64,000 nucleotides of DNA from Acuticoccus kalidii (GCF_021556395.1 NZ_JAKGCS010000015.1:248001-312000); one strand, 5' to 3'; shown: positions 9,143 to 18,242, numbered from the stretch's first letter. Made by a program: numbers and translations. Notes: a model not told the origin generated them from the sequence alone.

Positions 9143-10129
9143 TCAGCGGCCTGCGCGCCGACGCCGCAGTGTCGCGAGGGCGACCGCTGCGATGAGGATC
9201 AAACCCTGCACGACGTCGCGGACCGGCTTCGGCAGACCGAGGAAATTGAGGAGCGTGAAGATCGCGTTGAGCGTCAGCGCTCCGGCCATCGCCGCCGGCA
9301 CCGTGCCTCGGCCGCCGAGAAGCTGCGCCCCGCCGATCACCGCCGCGGTGATCGCCTGGAGCTCGTAGCCCGCCCCCACGTCGGTCGACACGCCGGCAAA
9401 GCCGCCGAGCAGGATCCCCGCGACGACGGCGGAGAGCGAGGAGATGACGAACGCCGTCACCCGCACCCGCGCGACCGGAACGCCGGCGAGAAATGCCGCG
9501 CGCGGGTTGTCGCCGACCGCGTGGAGCAGCTTGCCATAGGCGGTCCGGTGCATCAGCAGCGTCAAGAGGGTGCCAACCCCGATCATCACGAGCAGCGCCA
9601 CCGGAAGGATGTTCACCAACGGCACGTCGAGAAGGTTGACGCGCCCGAAAAAGCGAAAGGTTTCCGGCAGGTAGCCGCGTGGCGCACCGCCCGACCACAG
9701 AAAGGCGAGCCCGTTGAGGGTGATCATCATGCCGAGTGTCGCGATCAGCGATGGAACACGCAGCACCGAGACGACGAGGCCGTTGACGAGCCCCACCACC
9801 GCCCCCATCGCCAGCATCAGCGGGATGACCCAATAGGTCGCGGCGGGGTCGTTGTTGGTGAGCATCGACGAGCCGACCACGGTCAGCGTGATCAGCGACC
9901 CGACCGACAAATCGAACCCGCCCGAGACGATCACATAGACCTGTCCCGCCGCCAGGATCGCGAGCGGCGCCGCCCGCTTGAGGAAATTCATGTAGCCGAT
10001 CGGCGCCAGAAAATTGGCATTCTCGATGGCGATGGCGGCAATCAGCGCGGCGAGGATGAACCACACCGGATTGATGGCCGGAAGGCGAAAGCGCCGCGCC
10101 TCGCGGGCCGTCCCGTCGGCCGCGCTCAT
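9143..10129 (-). CDS. Sugar ABC transporter permease (RbsC-like) 1
   Basis: A 328-aa inner-membrane permease of the ribose/xylose type (BPD_transp_2). It shows about eight to ten hydrophobic helices, the GGFDLSVGS motif typical of the family (~68), and the GRNPRAA-like GDNPRAAFLAGV loop that contacts the ATPase (~195). It overlaps the second permease gene by 4 bp and would pair with it as a heterodimer. Confidence 0.9.
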   Translation of the reverse strand: MSAADGTAREARRFRLPAINPVWFILAALIAAIAIENANFLAPIGYMNFLKRAAPLAILAAGQVYVIVSGGFDLSVGSLITLTVVGSSMLTNNDPAATYWVIPLMLAMGAVVGLVNGLVVSVLRVPSLIATLGMMITLNGLAFLWSGGAPRGYLPETFRFFGRVNLLDVPLVNILPVALLVMIGVGTLLTLLMHRTAYGKLLHAVGDNPRAAFLAGVPVARVRVTAFVISSLSAVVAGILLGGFAGVSTDVGAGYELQAITAAVIGGAQLLGGRGTVPAAMAGALTLNAIFTLLNFLGLPKPVRDVVQGLILIAAVALATLRRRRAGR

Positions 10130-11124
10130 GCCGCGAACCGTTTCGAACGCGCCGCATAGAGCGCGACGGCGGCGACGATGATGACACCGCGTAGCACCTG
10201 CTTGGCGAAGGCGTCGACCCCGGCGACGTTGAACACCGAATCGATCAGCGAGAAGATCATCACCCCCGCCATCGTGCCGAGCACGCCGCCGCGCCCACCC
10301 GCGAGCACGGTCCCCCCGATCACGACGACGGCGATCGATTCGAGATCATAGACCCCATCCCGCCCGATCCACGGCGCACCCGAGCCGAGCCGTGCGGCGA
10401 GATAAAGCCCCGCCGTCGCCGCCGCGAGGCTACACAGGACGTGACTCGCGATGATCACATTGTCGGTCTTGATCCCGGCGAAGCGCGCCGCGTCGCGGTT
10501 GCCGCCGACGGCGTACATGTCCGAGCCGAGCCGCGTGCGGCGGAGCAGAAACCAGGCGAGGAGCGCGAGGACGGCGAGGAACACGAGCCCGACCGGCAGG
10601 CCCATGATCTCGCCATAGGCGAAGAGCTTCCACGCATCCGGCACGGATCCGGCGAAATTGTTGAAATTCGCCGACAACGCACCTTGCAGGAGCAGCGCCA
10701 TACCGAGCGTCGCGATCAGCGGATTGACGGACAATTTGGTAATGACGAGCCCGTTGACGAGGCCGACCAGCGCGCCGACCCCGAGAACGGCGATCACCGC
10801 CGGCACGATCATCGACGCCTCCCCCTTCATGATGAAGGAGGCGAGAACGGCCGCGACGGAGATGAGGTTCGCGACCGAAAGGTCGATCGAGCCGACCAGA
10901 ATGACGAAAGTCTGGCCGACCGCGGTGATGCCGAGCGCGATCGAGCGATTGAGGATCGCGATCAGATTGTCGGCCGTCAGATACTGGGTCTGCCCGGTGC
11001 CGAAGACGACGCCGAGATAGGACGCCGCCGCCAGCAACAGGATCAGCGCGGGGGCATAGCGCTCGAACCGTCGCGCGAGGCGGCGTGGCGGGCGGGCGGG
11101 CGCAGCGGCGTCGGCGACCGTCAC
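10126..11124 (-). CDS. Sugar ABC transporter permease (RbsC-like) 2
   Basis: A 332-aa permease with the VGSIDLSVANLIS motif (~85) and the GGNRDAARFAGI coupling loop (~207), plus multiple hydrophobic helices and a GGRGGVLGT segment. It overlaps the ATPase gene by 4 bp upstream and permease 1 by 4 bp downstream, so the importer genes are translationally linked. It is related to but clearly distinct from permease 1. Confidence 0.9.
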   Translation of the reverse strand: MTVADAAAPARPPRRLARRFERYAPALILLLAAASYLGVVFGTGQTQYLTADNLIAILNRSIALGITAVGQTFVILVGSIDLSVANLISVAAVLASFIMKGEASMIVPAVIAVLGVGALVGLVNGLVITKLSVNPLIATLGMALLLQGALSANFNNFAGSVPDAWKLFAYGEIMGLPVGLVFLAVLALLAWFLLRRTRLGSDMYAVGGNRDAARFAGIKTDNVIIASHVLCSLAAATAGLYLAARLGSGAPWIGRDGVYDLESIAVVVIGGTVLAGGRGGVLGTMAGVMIFSLIDSVFNVAGVDAFAKQVLRGVIIVAAVALYAARSKRFAA

Positions 11125-12626
11125 GCCGCGACCCGGTGCGCTTCGCCGGTGGCGTCGTGCATGATGTCGGCCTCGCTCGTCCCGCGCGGTCGTTCCGAGA
11201 CGATCCGACCGGCCTGCATCACGAGCACCCGGTCCGCGACGCCGAGCACCTCGGGAAGGTCGGACGAGACCATGAGGATCGCCGAGCCGCCGCGCGCCAG
11301 CTCACGCATCGCGCGATAGATCCCCGCTTTGGCGTTCACGTCGACGCCGCGTGTCGGCTCCACGAAGAGGAGAACGCGCGGCTTCAGCGCCAGCCAGCGC
11401 GCGAGGATCGCCTTTTGCTGATTCCCGCCCGACAAGGTGGCGATCTCCTGATCGAACGAGCCGGCCCGCACGTCGACCGCCTTGAGCAGCGCGTCGATCT
11501 CCCGCTGCGTGCCGAACGGGGTGCGCGCGATGCCGGACAGCATCCGCCCCGCCGCGCGCGCGGCGAGCATCGCATTGTCCCGCACCGACTGCATCAGGAC
11601 GAGCCCCTCGGCCTTGCGGTCGCCCGGCAGCATGACGATGCCGGCCGCGATCGCCGCGCGTGGGCTCGCGATGTCGACCCGCGCGCCGGCGAGGCTCACG
11701 CGTCCCTGCGTGAACGGCTCGGCGCCGAAGAGCGCCGCCGCGAGCGCCGTCCGCCCCGCCCCCTGAACACCCGCGAGACCGACGATCTCGCCCGCGCGCA
11801 AGGTCAGCGCAATATTCTTCAGCCTGGCATTGCCGCCGTCCTCGACGACGAGGAGCGGCCCGCCGATCTCTTCCGGCTCGGCGGGCGGAGGATAGAACTC
11901 GCCGATATCGCGCCCGACCATGGCGGCGACGATCGCCTGCGGCTCCGGCACGTCGTCGAACCGGGCGGCGATCTCGCCGTCCTTCAACACGGTGACGCGG
12001 TCGGCAAGGCGCGTCACCTCGCGCATACGGTGGGTGATGTAGACGATCGCGATCCCCTTGCGGGCGAGATCTTCCACGATCGCGAACAGGATCTCGCACT
12101 CCGCCTCGTCGAGCGCGGCGGTCGGCTCGTCGAACACGAGCACCTTGGCGTCGACCGACACGGCCTTGGCGATCTCCACCATCTGCTGCGCCGCGATCGA
12201 CAGGTCGCCGACCAGGCTTTGCGGCGAAATTCCGTGCTCGCCCGTGAAACTCTTCAGGATACGCGCGGTGTCGCGCTCCATCGCCCGCTCGTCGACGATG
12301 CCACGCCGGGAGGGCTCGCGGCCGAGAAAGATATTCTGCGCGACGGTCCGGTCCGGCAGCAGCGAAAATTCCTGATGGATCACCGAGACGCCCGCCGCGA
12401 TCGCGTCGACGGGATGGCGAAAGCGCACCGTCTCGCCGCCGAGAACCACCCGGCCCGCGTCCGGCTGATAGACCCCCGACAGGATCTTCATCAGCGTCGA
12501 TTTGCCGGCCCCGTTCTCGCCGACGAGCGCGTGCACCTCGCCGGCCGCGCAGGCGAACGAGACGTCCGACAGCGCCTTCACGCCCGGAAAGGCCTTGGTG
12601 ATGCCCTCCATCGCAAAGACGCTCAT
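11121..12626 (-). CDS. Sugar ABC transporter ATP-binding protein (two-domain, RbsA/MglA-like)
   Basis: A 501-aa protein with two ABC cassettes, as usual for ribose-type importers. The first has Walker A GENGAGKST (~36), a signature in LSIAAQQMVEIAKAV and Walker B VLVFDEPTAAL. The second has a degenerate P-loop (GVQGAGRTA), signature LSGGNQQK and Walker B LLFVEPTRGVD, where the usual Asp is replaced by Val next to Glu. The ATG at 12626 overlaps the upstream stop (ATGA) and has GGGAGCGGGC before it. Confidence 0.92.
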   Translation of the reverse strand: MSVFAMEGITKAFPGVKALSDVSFACAAGEVHALVGENGAGKSTLMKILSGVYQPDAGRVVLGGETVRFRHPVDAIAAGVSVIHQEFSLLPDRTVAQNIFLGREPSRRGIVDERAMERDTARILKSFTGEHGISPQSLVGDLSIAAQQMVEIAKAVSVDAKVLVFDEPTAALDEAECEILFAIVEDLARKGIAIVYITHRMREVTRLADRVTVLKDGEIAARFDDVPEPQAIVAAMVGRDIGEFYPPPAEPEEIGGPLLVVEDGGNARLKNIALTLRAGEIVGLAGVQGAGRTALAAALFGAEPFTQGRVSLAGARVDIASPRAAIAAGIVMLPGDRKAEGLVLMQSVRDNAMLAARAAGRMLSGIARTPFGTQREIDALLKAVDVRAGSFDQEIATLSGGNQQKAILARWLALKPRVLLFVEPTRGVDVNAKAGIYRAMRELARGGSAILMVSSDLPEVLGVADRVLVMQAGRIVSERPRGTSEADIMHDATGEAHRVAA

Positions 12627-13468
12627 GCCCGCTCCCACGTCTCGCGTACGAAGTCGTGCGCCTCGGCGAACAGGGTGCCGAGATCGGGAAATAGCGGGCG
12701 CCAGACGCGCGTCGCGGCGGCGAGCTCCGGCAGCGCCGCGCCGAACGCCTCGACGACGATGATCCCGTCCCAGCCGGCCGCTTTCAACGCTTTGAAATGC
12801 GGCACGAAATCGATGTGCCCGCGCCCCGGTATCCCGCGATCATTCTCCGCCACATGGACGACGCCGGCATAAGGCGCGACGTGCGCCATCGCGGCCGCCG
12901 GGTCGCGCTCCTCGATGTTCATGTGGAAGGTGTCGGGCATCAGGCGAAAGGCGGGATGGCCGACCGCCTCGGCATATCCGACGGCCTCTTCGGCGGTGTT
13001 GAGGAAGGCGCTCTCGAAGCGATTGAGCGGCTCGAGGCTGAGGATCATCCCTTCCGGCAGACGCTCGGCCATCGCCCTGTGCGCCGTGACGCCGCGCGCC
13101 CTGTCGGCGCTGGGGATCGGGGCGCGGCTGAAGTCGCCGATCGGCGCGGAGAACGGCCCGCCAATGCTCTCCGATCCGAGCGCGACCGCGCAATCGACCG
13201 CCCAGTCGAGATGGGCGAGACCGCGCGTGCGCACCGCCTGGTCCGGATGGGTCGGGTCGGCCGCCGGGTCGGGGATAACGGAAACGCTCGTGCGGGCGAT
13301 GCCGATCTCGTCGAGCATTCGTCCTATCGCGCGATAGTGCTCCGGCTCTCCCTCGAAGACCGGAACCTCGACGAGATCGTAGCCGACGGCCTTCGCATGG
13401 GCCGCAAGCTCACGATGCGCCTCCGTGACATGACCCGTGGCGCACAACAGGTTGATACCGAGACGCAT
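12623..13468 (-). CDS. Ketose 3-epimerase / hydroxypyruvate-isomerase-like TIM-barrel protein
   Basis: A 281-aa AP-endonuclease-2-fold sugar isomerase. It most resembles D-tagatose/D-psicose 3-epimerases: the metal ligands of that group can be placed as Glu in SLEPLNRFE (~148), Asp in MPDTFHMNIEE (~181), His in VVHVAENDRGxPGRGH (~207) and Glu in IIVVEAFG (~242). It leads the sugar ABC operon, overlapping the ATPase gene by 4 bp, so its substrate is probably the imported ketose or a derivative. Hydroxypyruvate isomerase remains possible. Confidence 0.8.
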   Translation of the reverse strand: MRLGINLLCATGHVTEAHRELAAHAKAVGYDLVEVPVFEGEPEHYRAIGRMLDEIGIARTSVSVIPDPAADPTHPDQAVRTRGLAHLDWAVDCAVALGSESIGGPFSAPIGDFSRAPIPSADRARGVTAHRAMAERLPEGMILSLEPLNRFESAFLNTAEEAVGYAEAVGHPAFRLMPDTFHMNIEERDPAAAMAHVAPYAGVVHVAENDRGIPGRGHIDFVPHFKALKAAGWDGIIVVEAFGAALPELAAATRVWRPLFPDLGTLFAEAHDFVRETWERA

Positions 13469-13660
13469 GCTTCACCGAGTGACCAATTGGGCAGAGAATG
13501 AGCCAGGTCCGCCCAACGATCAAGCACGACTTCACGCTCTGCGCGAGTGATCGCGCGACTTCCCTCTCCGCGCGCCGCCCGCCTCGGTTGCCAAGCGGTA
13601 TCCAAATCAACCTCGGCGACGCATAATCCGCGCCGGAGGACGCGTCGCAAGGAGGCAAAA

Positions 13661-14923
13661 ATGCTCGTGATCAAAGGCGCAAAGGTGTTCGACGGCCGCA
13701 AGGCGGCGCCGGACGGGACGGACGTCGCCATCGTCGGCAACACGATCGAGGCCGTCGGCATCGGGGTCGGCTCGGGCGATGCCACGACGATCGACGGGAC
13801 CGGCCTCACCCTGATGCCCGGCATGGTCGAGGGGCACTGCCACCCCTCTTTTGTCGGGATCGACGAGAATGCCGATCTCGGCCGGATCGGCCCGGAGGAG
13901 CACATGCTGCGCACCGCGCAAAACCTGAAGCTTCTCCTCGAATGCGGCTTCACCTCGATCTTCGAGGCGGCGTCGGCGAAGCCAATGCTCGGCGTCACCG
14001 CGCGCGACGCGATAAAATCGGGCCTCATCGTCGGCCCCCGGATGCTCGCCGGCAGCCCCGAGATCACCACCACCGCCGGCCTCGGCGACGAGCGCAAGCG
14101 CCACATCTACGAAGAGAGCTTCGGCCTCGTCGCCGACGGGCCGGACGAAATGCGCCGCGTCGCGCGCGAATGCGTCCGCGACGGGGTCGACATCATGAAG
14201 ATCAACATCTCGGGCGACGAGTTCGTCTCCCACGCCCGCGCGGAGATCACCCCGCTCGAGGATGACGAGCTCGCCGCCTTCGTCCGCGTCGCGCGGGCGT
14301 TCCACAAGACGACCGCGTGTCATGCCCGCTCCTCCGAGAGCGTGAAGATGGCGGTCCGCCACGGGCTCGACTGCATCTATCATTGCGATTTCGCCGACGA
14401 GGAGGCGCTCGACATGCTGGAGAGCGTCAAAGATCGGATCTTCGTAGGGCCTGCCTTCGGGCTCGTGCACAATGTCGTCTTCGAGGGCGAGCGCGTCGGT
14501 ATGACCGAGGATATCGTCGACTCGATGGGATTCCTGCGCAAATTCGAGAAGACCTGCGAGACGTTGACCGCGATCCGCAAGCGCGGCCTGCGCGTCGTCG
14601 TTGGCGGCGATTATGGCTTCAACATCACCCCGATGGGCACCAATGCGCGCGATATCGCCCACTTCGTGAAGTATTTCGGCTACTCCCCGCTCGAAGCGCT
14701 CGAATGCGCGACGCGGATCGGCGGCGCGCTGATGAGCCTTCCCGTCGGCGAGATCCGCACCGGATGCTATGCCGATCTTCTCCTGGTGCGCGGCGACGTC
14801 CTGAACGATGTTTCTGTGCTTCAGCATCGCGACAATCTTGTCATGATCATGAAAGATGGGGTGATCTACAAGAACCAACTCGCCAACGTGACACTGGACG
14901 CGGGGTTGATTGCCGCAGAATGA
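13661..14923 (+). CDS. Metal-dependent amidohydrolase (imidazolonepropionase/COG1228-like)
   Basis: A 420-aa amidohydrolase. Metal residues can be seen in order: His59 and His61 in VEGHCHPSF, a candidate carboxylated Lys in DIMKINISGDE (~186), His in TACHARSSESV (~214) and IYHCDF (~236), and Asp in VVGGDYGFN (~314). These enzymes cleave amide, peptide or ring C-N bonds; relatives include Xaa-Pro dipeptidases. ATG at 13661 follows a strong AAGGAGG site. It shares an ATGA overlap with the following esterase gene, suggesting successive steps on one substrate. The substrate is unknown. Confidence 0.85.
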   Translation: MLVIKGAKVFDGRKAAPDGTDVAIVGNTIEAVGIGVGSGDATTIDGTGLTLMPGMVEGHCHPSFVGIDENADLGRIGPEEHMLRTAQNLKLLLECGFTSIFEAASAKPMLGVTARDAIKSGLIVGPRMLAGSPEITTTAGLGDERKRHIYEESFGLVADGPDEMRRVARECVRDGVDIMKINISGDEFVSHARAEITPLEDDELAAFVRVARAFHKTTACHARSSESVKMAVRHGLDCIYHCDFADEEALDMLESVKDRIFVGPAFGLVHNVVFEGERVGMTEDIVDSMGFLRKFEKTCETLTAIRKRGLRVVVGGDYGFNITPMGTNARDIAHFVKYFGYSPLEALECATRIGGALMSLPVGEIRTGCYADLLLVRGDVLNDVSVLQHRDNLVMIMKDGVIYKNQLANVTLDAGLIAAE

Positions 14924-15732
14924 CGTATCCCGAGACCGAGGCCTTCTGGAACTCCCAGCTCCAAAATTCGATCACCGTGCCGGATTTCGCATCCTGGGAG
15001 GGTCGGTATCGCGACCTCTCGGCCAAGGCGATGGCGACCCTCGACCCGCCGATCCGCATCGCGACCGGCCCTGACCCGATGCAAGCGGTCTCGAAGAGCG
15101 AGACGGGACGCGCCTCCGACGCGCTGATCTTCATCCATGGCGGCTATTGGCGGCGCTTCGAGGCGGCCGATTTCGGCTTCGTCGCCGAGACGGCCATCGG
15201 CGCTCACGCGACATTCTACAATGTCGATTATCGGCTGATGCCCGCCGTGCGGATGGCCGACATCGTCGCCGACACGATGGCGGCGTGCGAGGCGATCCTC
15301 GCGGAGGTCGACCGCGCGGTGATCGTCGGCCATTCGGCGGGCGCCCACCTCGCCGTCGAGATGGCGCTTCGGCTCCCGAAGCCACCCGCCGCCGTCGTCG
15401 CGATCAGCGGGATCTATGACCTCGCCCCGTTGCGGCACGCCTTCATCCAAGACGAGTTGCACCTGACGACCGACGAGGTCCGCGAATTCTCGCCCCTTTC
15501 CCGCGCCGCCGACATCCCCTGCCCGGTCTATATCGCCGCCGGCGGCGACGAGACGGTGGAGTTTCGCCGCCAGTCCGCCATGCTGTTCGACACGATGTCC
15601 GACGCCGGGCGCACCGCCTCTCTGCGTTTTGTGGCGTTCCGTCATCATTCGAGCATCGTCTCCGACCTCGCGATCAAGGAAAGCGGCTGGTCGATCGTCG
15701 TCAACGATGCGATGCACCGCTTCCGGGCGTGA
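14920..15732 (+). CDS. Alpha/beta hydrolase, kynurenine-formamidase/carboxylesterase-like
   Basis: A 270-aa hydrolase with oxyanion loop HGGYW (~69), nucleophile elbow GHSAGAH (Ser ~140), acid in AGGDETVEF (~208) and a late His in RHHSS (~244), a complete triad. The HGGYW and GHSAG pattern matches the alpha/beta-hydrolase type of kynurenine formamidase and related arylformamidases. The start is fixed by an ATGA overlap with the amidohydrolase stop, so the pair is translationally coupled. Kynurenine pathway genes are absent here, so the physiological amide or ester is open. Confidence 0.82.
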   Translation: MTYPETEAFWNSQLQNSITVPDFASWEGRYRDLSAKAMATLDPPIRIATGPDPMQAVSKSETGRASDALIFIHGGYWRRFEAADFGFVAETAIGAHATFYNVDYRLMPAVRMADIVADTMAACEAILAEVDRAVIVGHSAGAHLAVEMALRLPKPPAAVVAISGIYDLAPLRHAFIQDELHLTTDEVREFSPLSRAADIPCPVYIAAGGDETVEFRRQSAMLFDTMSDAGRTASLRFVAFRHHSSIVSDLAIKESGWSIVVNDAMHRFRA

Positions 15733-15804
15733 CCGGCCGCCGTCCCCTCCCCGTCCCGGACGCGAGGTGACGCGCCCCCTTCGGGACACGTCGCCGCGCG
15801 TCCA

Positions 15805-16059
15805 TTATCGTGAAAGCCGCGTCTGAGGGCGCCGATAGGCATCGAGCAGCTCGAACTGCGCCGTGACCGCGCGGTCGATCGATTGCAACCGATCGAGCAT
15901 GCTCCCGACCGCAAGCACCAAAATGCCGGCCACGAAAAGGCTCGACGCCGCCGACAAATACGAGAACGCGATCAGCGACGGCGCGGTATAGGCGATGACG
16001 ACGAAGAACACGCTCAACAGCAGCATAAAGGCCGCGACGAGCTTCAACATAATCGACAT
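15805..16059 (-). CDS. Small two-helix membrane protein of unknown function (84 aa)
   Basis: Hydrophobic segments lie at about residues 5-25 and 30-53, followed by a basic, Gln/Arg-rich C-terminal tail with a short heptad-like stretch (LDRLQSIDRAVTAQFELLDAYRR). It sits alone between convergent and divergent neighbours. A promoter could lie in the AT-richer stretch 16090-16130. I recognise no family. Confidence 0.6.
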   Translation of the reverse strand: MSIMLKLVAAFMLLLSVFFVVIAYTAPSLIAFSYLSAASSLFVAGILVLAVGSMLDRLQSIDRAVTAQFELLDAYRRPQTRLSR

Positions 16060-16221
16060 GAGCGATCCCCCAGCACCGCCATGACGATACGTGTGCCTCG
16101 CGACGACCGCAACTTATAATTTCATCGAACCAGACTTCGCGCTCTATCCGTGCGGCCCTCACCCGCACCAAAGCCGCGAGCCGCAGCGAGCGCCCGTCCC
16201 CTCACCGGCATCGCCCCGTCG

Positions 16222-16818
16222 TCAGCCCACGGCCCGACGCGCCGCGAAATGGGCCCGGATCAACGCCGTCGCCGCGGCCCAGAGCTCCGGCGAGGCCCCC
16301 TCGATCGGCGGCCCGCAGCGCGCCATCACCTGCTCTTCGGTGACGGCGAAATCGTCCCAGGTGCCGCCATCCGTCATCAGATTGAGAAGCACCGGCTGCA
16401 AGCGGTCGAGACCCTTGGCGAACCGCGCCTCGGGCGTCGCCTCCGCCTCGAATTCGTCCCAGAGCGCCCTCAACCGCGCCCCCTCATCCTCCGGCAAAAG
16501 CCCGAACAGCCGCTCCGCCGCGGCCACCTCGGTGGCGGCGATCTTCGCGAGATCCTTTCCGGCGAGATGATAAGGCACGTCGCCGGCGTCGATCTCCACG
16601 ATATCGTGGATGAGGAGGAGCTCGATCACCCGCTCCGTGTCGATCCCCGGCGCGTGCGGCGCGAGAACCATCGCAAACATCGCAAGGTGCCAGGAATGCT
16701 CGGCCGAGTTCTCGTTTCGACTCCCATCGACGAGGCGGGATTGACGCGTCACCGACTTCAACTTCTCGAGCTCGGCGAGGAAGGCGAGACGGCGCGTGAG
16801 CGGGTCGGCAGCGGTCAT
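16222..16818 (-). CDS. HD-domain hydrolase, YfbR/HDDC2-like 5'-nucleotidase
   Basis: A 198-aa HD-superfamily protein. The metal motif is complete: His in SAEHSWHLA (~40), His-Asp in LLIHDIVEIDAGD (~72) and a later Asp in KGLDRLQP (~140). The residue pattern around LKxVxRQSxxxxxxRxEN(S)AEHSW is that of YfbR-type deoxynucleoside 5'-monophosphatases. ATG at 16818 is chosen because conservation begins there; earlier in-frame starts would add a tail with no recognisable features. Confidence 0.82.
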   Translation of the reverse strand: MTAADPLTRRLAFLAELEKLKSVTRQSRLVDGSRNENSAEHSWHLAMFAMVLAPHAPGIDTERVIELLLIHDIVEIDAGDVPYHLAGKDLAKIAATEVAAAERLFGLLPEDEGARLRALWDEFEAEATPEARFAKGLDRLQPVLLNLMTDGGTWDDFAVTEEQVMARCGPPIEGASPELWAAATALIRAHFAARRAVG

Positions 16819-16978
16819 GGTCGGATCCGGTTCGGGACGCTGTGTGGCGGTCGGCGGGCGACCGATGGCGACCGGGTTTAACGCGATCGCTGCAAGGGCG
16901 CGAGGGGTGCCGGTCATCGCGCCCCGCCCCGACACGTCGCGCGGCATGACGCCGGCGAGCCACGTCGCCAGCACACCG

Positions 16979-17011
16979 AAAAAAGATCAGGCCGGAGCTT
17001 TCGCCCCGGCC
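16979..17011 (-). terminator. Rho-independent terminator of the asparaginase-family gene
   Basis: Read on the minus strand, arms 17011-17006 and 16995-16990 (GGCCGG/CCGGCC) extend to a 9-bp stem with a GAAA tetraloop. A short spacer and six T residues follow (16984-16979). It lies about 240 bp after the amidase stop and is the best intrinsic terminator in this part of the window. Confidence 0.8.
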
Positions 17012-17146
17012 ATCACCTTCGCGGTCATCGCCGTCCCCGGCTGTACCGCACGATCAGCCTACCAGATCGGAATTACAACTCAAGCGGGAAATTCTCGTAT
17101 TTCCCCCCGGCTGATCCCATCACCTTCCGCAAATATCCTCGGGGGA

Positions 17147-17216
17147 GCGCGCATCGCGCGCCGGGGGCAGACGGCCCCCGCAGCCGTGGCCCGGCTCTGC
17201 CGGGACGCGGCGTCCC
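17147..17216. repeat. Cluster of short GC-rich inverted repeats
   Basis: Successive or overlapping hairpins: GCGCGC arms at 17147-17152/17156-17161, GGGGGC/GCCCCC at 17163-17168/17174-17179, CCCGGC/GCCGGG at 17190-17195/17199-17204, and GGGAC/GTCCC at 17202-17206/17212-17216. The last two compete for the same bases. It lies just downstream of the amidase stop on the minus strand and may act as a 3'-end structure or be a member of an intergenic repeat family. Confidence 0.45.
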
Positions 17217-17252
17217 GGGCACGGCGGCGCGGCTCGAGGACGGGCGGCCCCG

Positions 17253-18242
17253 CTAGAACCGCCGGAAATATTCCCGCAGCGTCTCGACATCCCGCGTCAC
17301 CATGAGCCCCAGCATCAACAGGATACGCGCCTTCTGCGGGGTGAGATCGTCGGCGCCGATAAAGCCGGTCTCGGCGAGATAATGGTGACGCGTCACCCGG
17401 CCGGTGCCGACGCGCGTCGACTGGACCACCGCGACGCCCGACGCCGCCGCTTCGAGAAGCGCGTCCCGCTCCGCCGGGCTGCTCATGCCGGGCGCGAAAC
17501 CGGCCGACACGATGCCCCCCGCCCCCGCCGCCATCGCGGCGCGCACGACGGTTCCGTCGACACCGGCATAGGCATAGGCGATGTCGACGCGTGGGAGCGC
17601 CGTTCCCTCACCGACGGTGAACGGGGTCGCGAGCGTGTGCTCGCGCTCGGGCCGACGGGCATAGGCGATGCGGTCGGGATCCGCGGTCCCGAGCGGGCCG
17701 AAGACGCCCGACTTGAAGGCGTGCAGGCGATGCGTCGACGTCTTGGTGACGTCGCGCGCCGAATGGATCTCGTCATTGAGCACAAGGAGGACGCCGCGCC
17801 CCCGGCTCTCGGGCGACGCGGCGACACGGACGCCCGCGGCGGTGTTCGCGATCGCATCGGTGCCGACCGAGTTGAACGGGCGCTGCGCCCCGACGAGCAC
17901 CACCGGCATCTCGGTCTTGATGGTGAGATGGAGGAAATATGCCGTCTCCTCCAGCGTCGCCGTGCCATGGAGGATGACGACGCCGGCGATGTCCGGGTCC
18001 TCCGCGAGGCCGGCGATGAGGGTGGCGAGGCGCAGCCAGTCGGCCGGACCGATGGCGTTCGAGCCGACCTCGACGAACGGCACCGGAACGAGCTCGGCAT
18101 AGCGCGAGAGGACCGCCATCTCCTCGATCATCGCCGCCGCGGAGAGCTTGCGGCCGGTCTCAGGATAGTCGGTATAATCGAAGATGTCGGTGGCGATGGA
18201 CGAGATCGTTCCGCCCGTCCCGATCACGGCGACACGCGTCAT
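17253..18242 (-). CDS. Asparaginase-family amidohydrolase with altered substrate pocket
   Basis: A 329-aa asparaginase/glutaminase fold protein. The first catalytic motif (GTGGTISS, Thr12) and the Lys of DVTKT are present, and HGTxTLEETAYFL marks the second Thr (Thr94). However, the Asp that normally follows that Thr, and binds the substrate alpha-ammonium group, is Ala95 (HGTAT instead of HGTDT). The usual Ser-Gln-Asp segment reads Ser-Asn-Ala (~61-63). The coding bases at 17965-17979 support this reading. It is therefore probably an amidase for a substrate other than L-asparagine, or a weak asparaginase. ATG at 18242 was chosen because the family N terminus (TRVAVIGTGG) starts there. Confidence 0.85.
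   Translation of the reverse strand: MTRVAVIGTGGTISSIATDIFDYTDYPETGRKLSAAAMIEEMAVLSRYAELVPVPFVEVGSNAIGPADWLRLATLIAGLAEDPDIAGVVILHGTATLEETAYFLHLTIKTEMPVVLVGAQRPFNSVGTDAIANTAAGVRVAASPESRGRGVLLVLNDEIHSARDVTKTSTHRLHAFKSGVFGPLGTADPDRIAYARRPEREHTLATPFTVGEGTALPRVDIAYAYAGVDGTVVRAAMAAGAGGIVSAGFAPGMSSPAERDALLEAAASGVAVVQSTRVGTGRVTRHHYLAETGFIGADDLTPQKARILLMLGLMVTRDVETLREYFRRF

Larger units (their letters stand above)
16819..17252. other. Intergenic region with terminator and GC-rich hairpins
   Basis: About 430 bp between two minus-strand genes. It holds an intrinsic terminator (16979-17011) and a run of nested GC-rich inverted repeats (17147-17216), both listed separately. The stretch 17050-17110 is relatively AT-rich. 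No convincing reading frame was seen. Confidence 0.6.
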
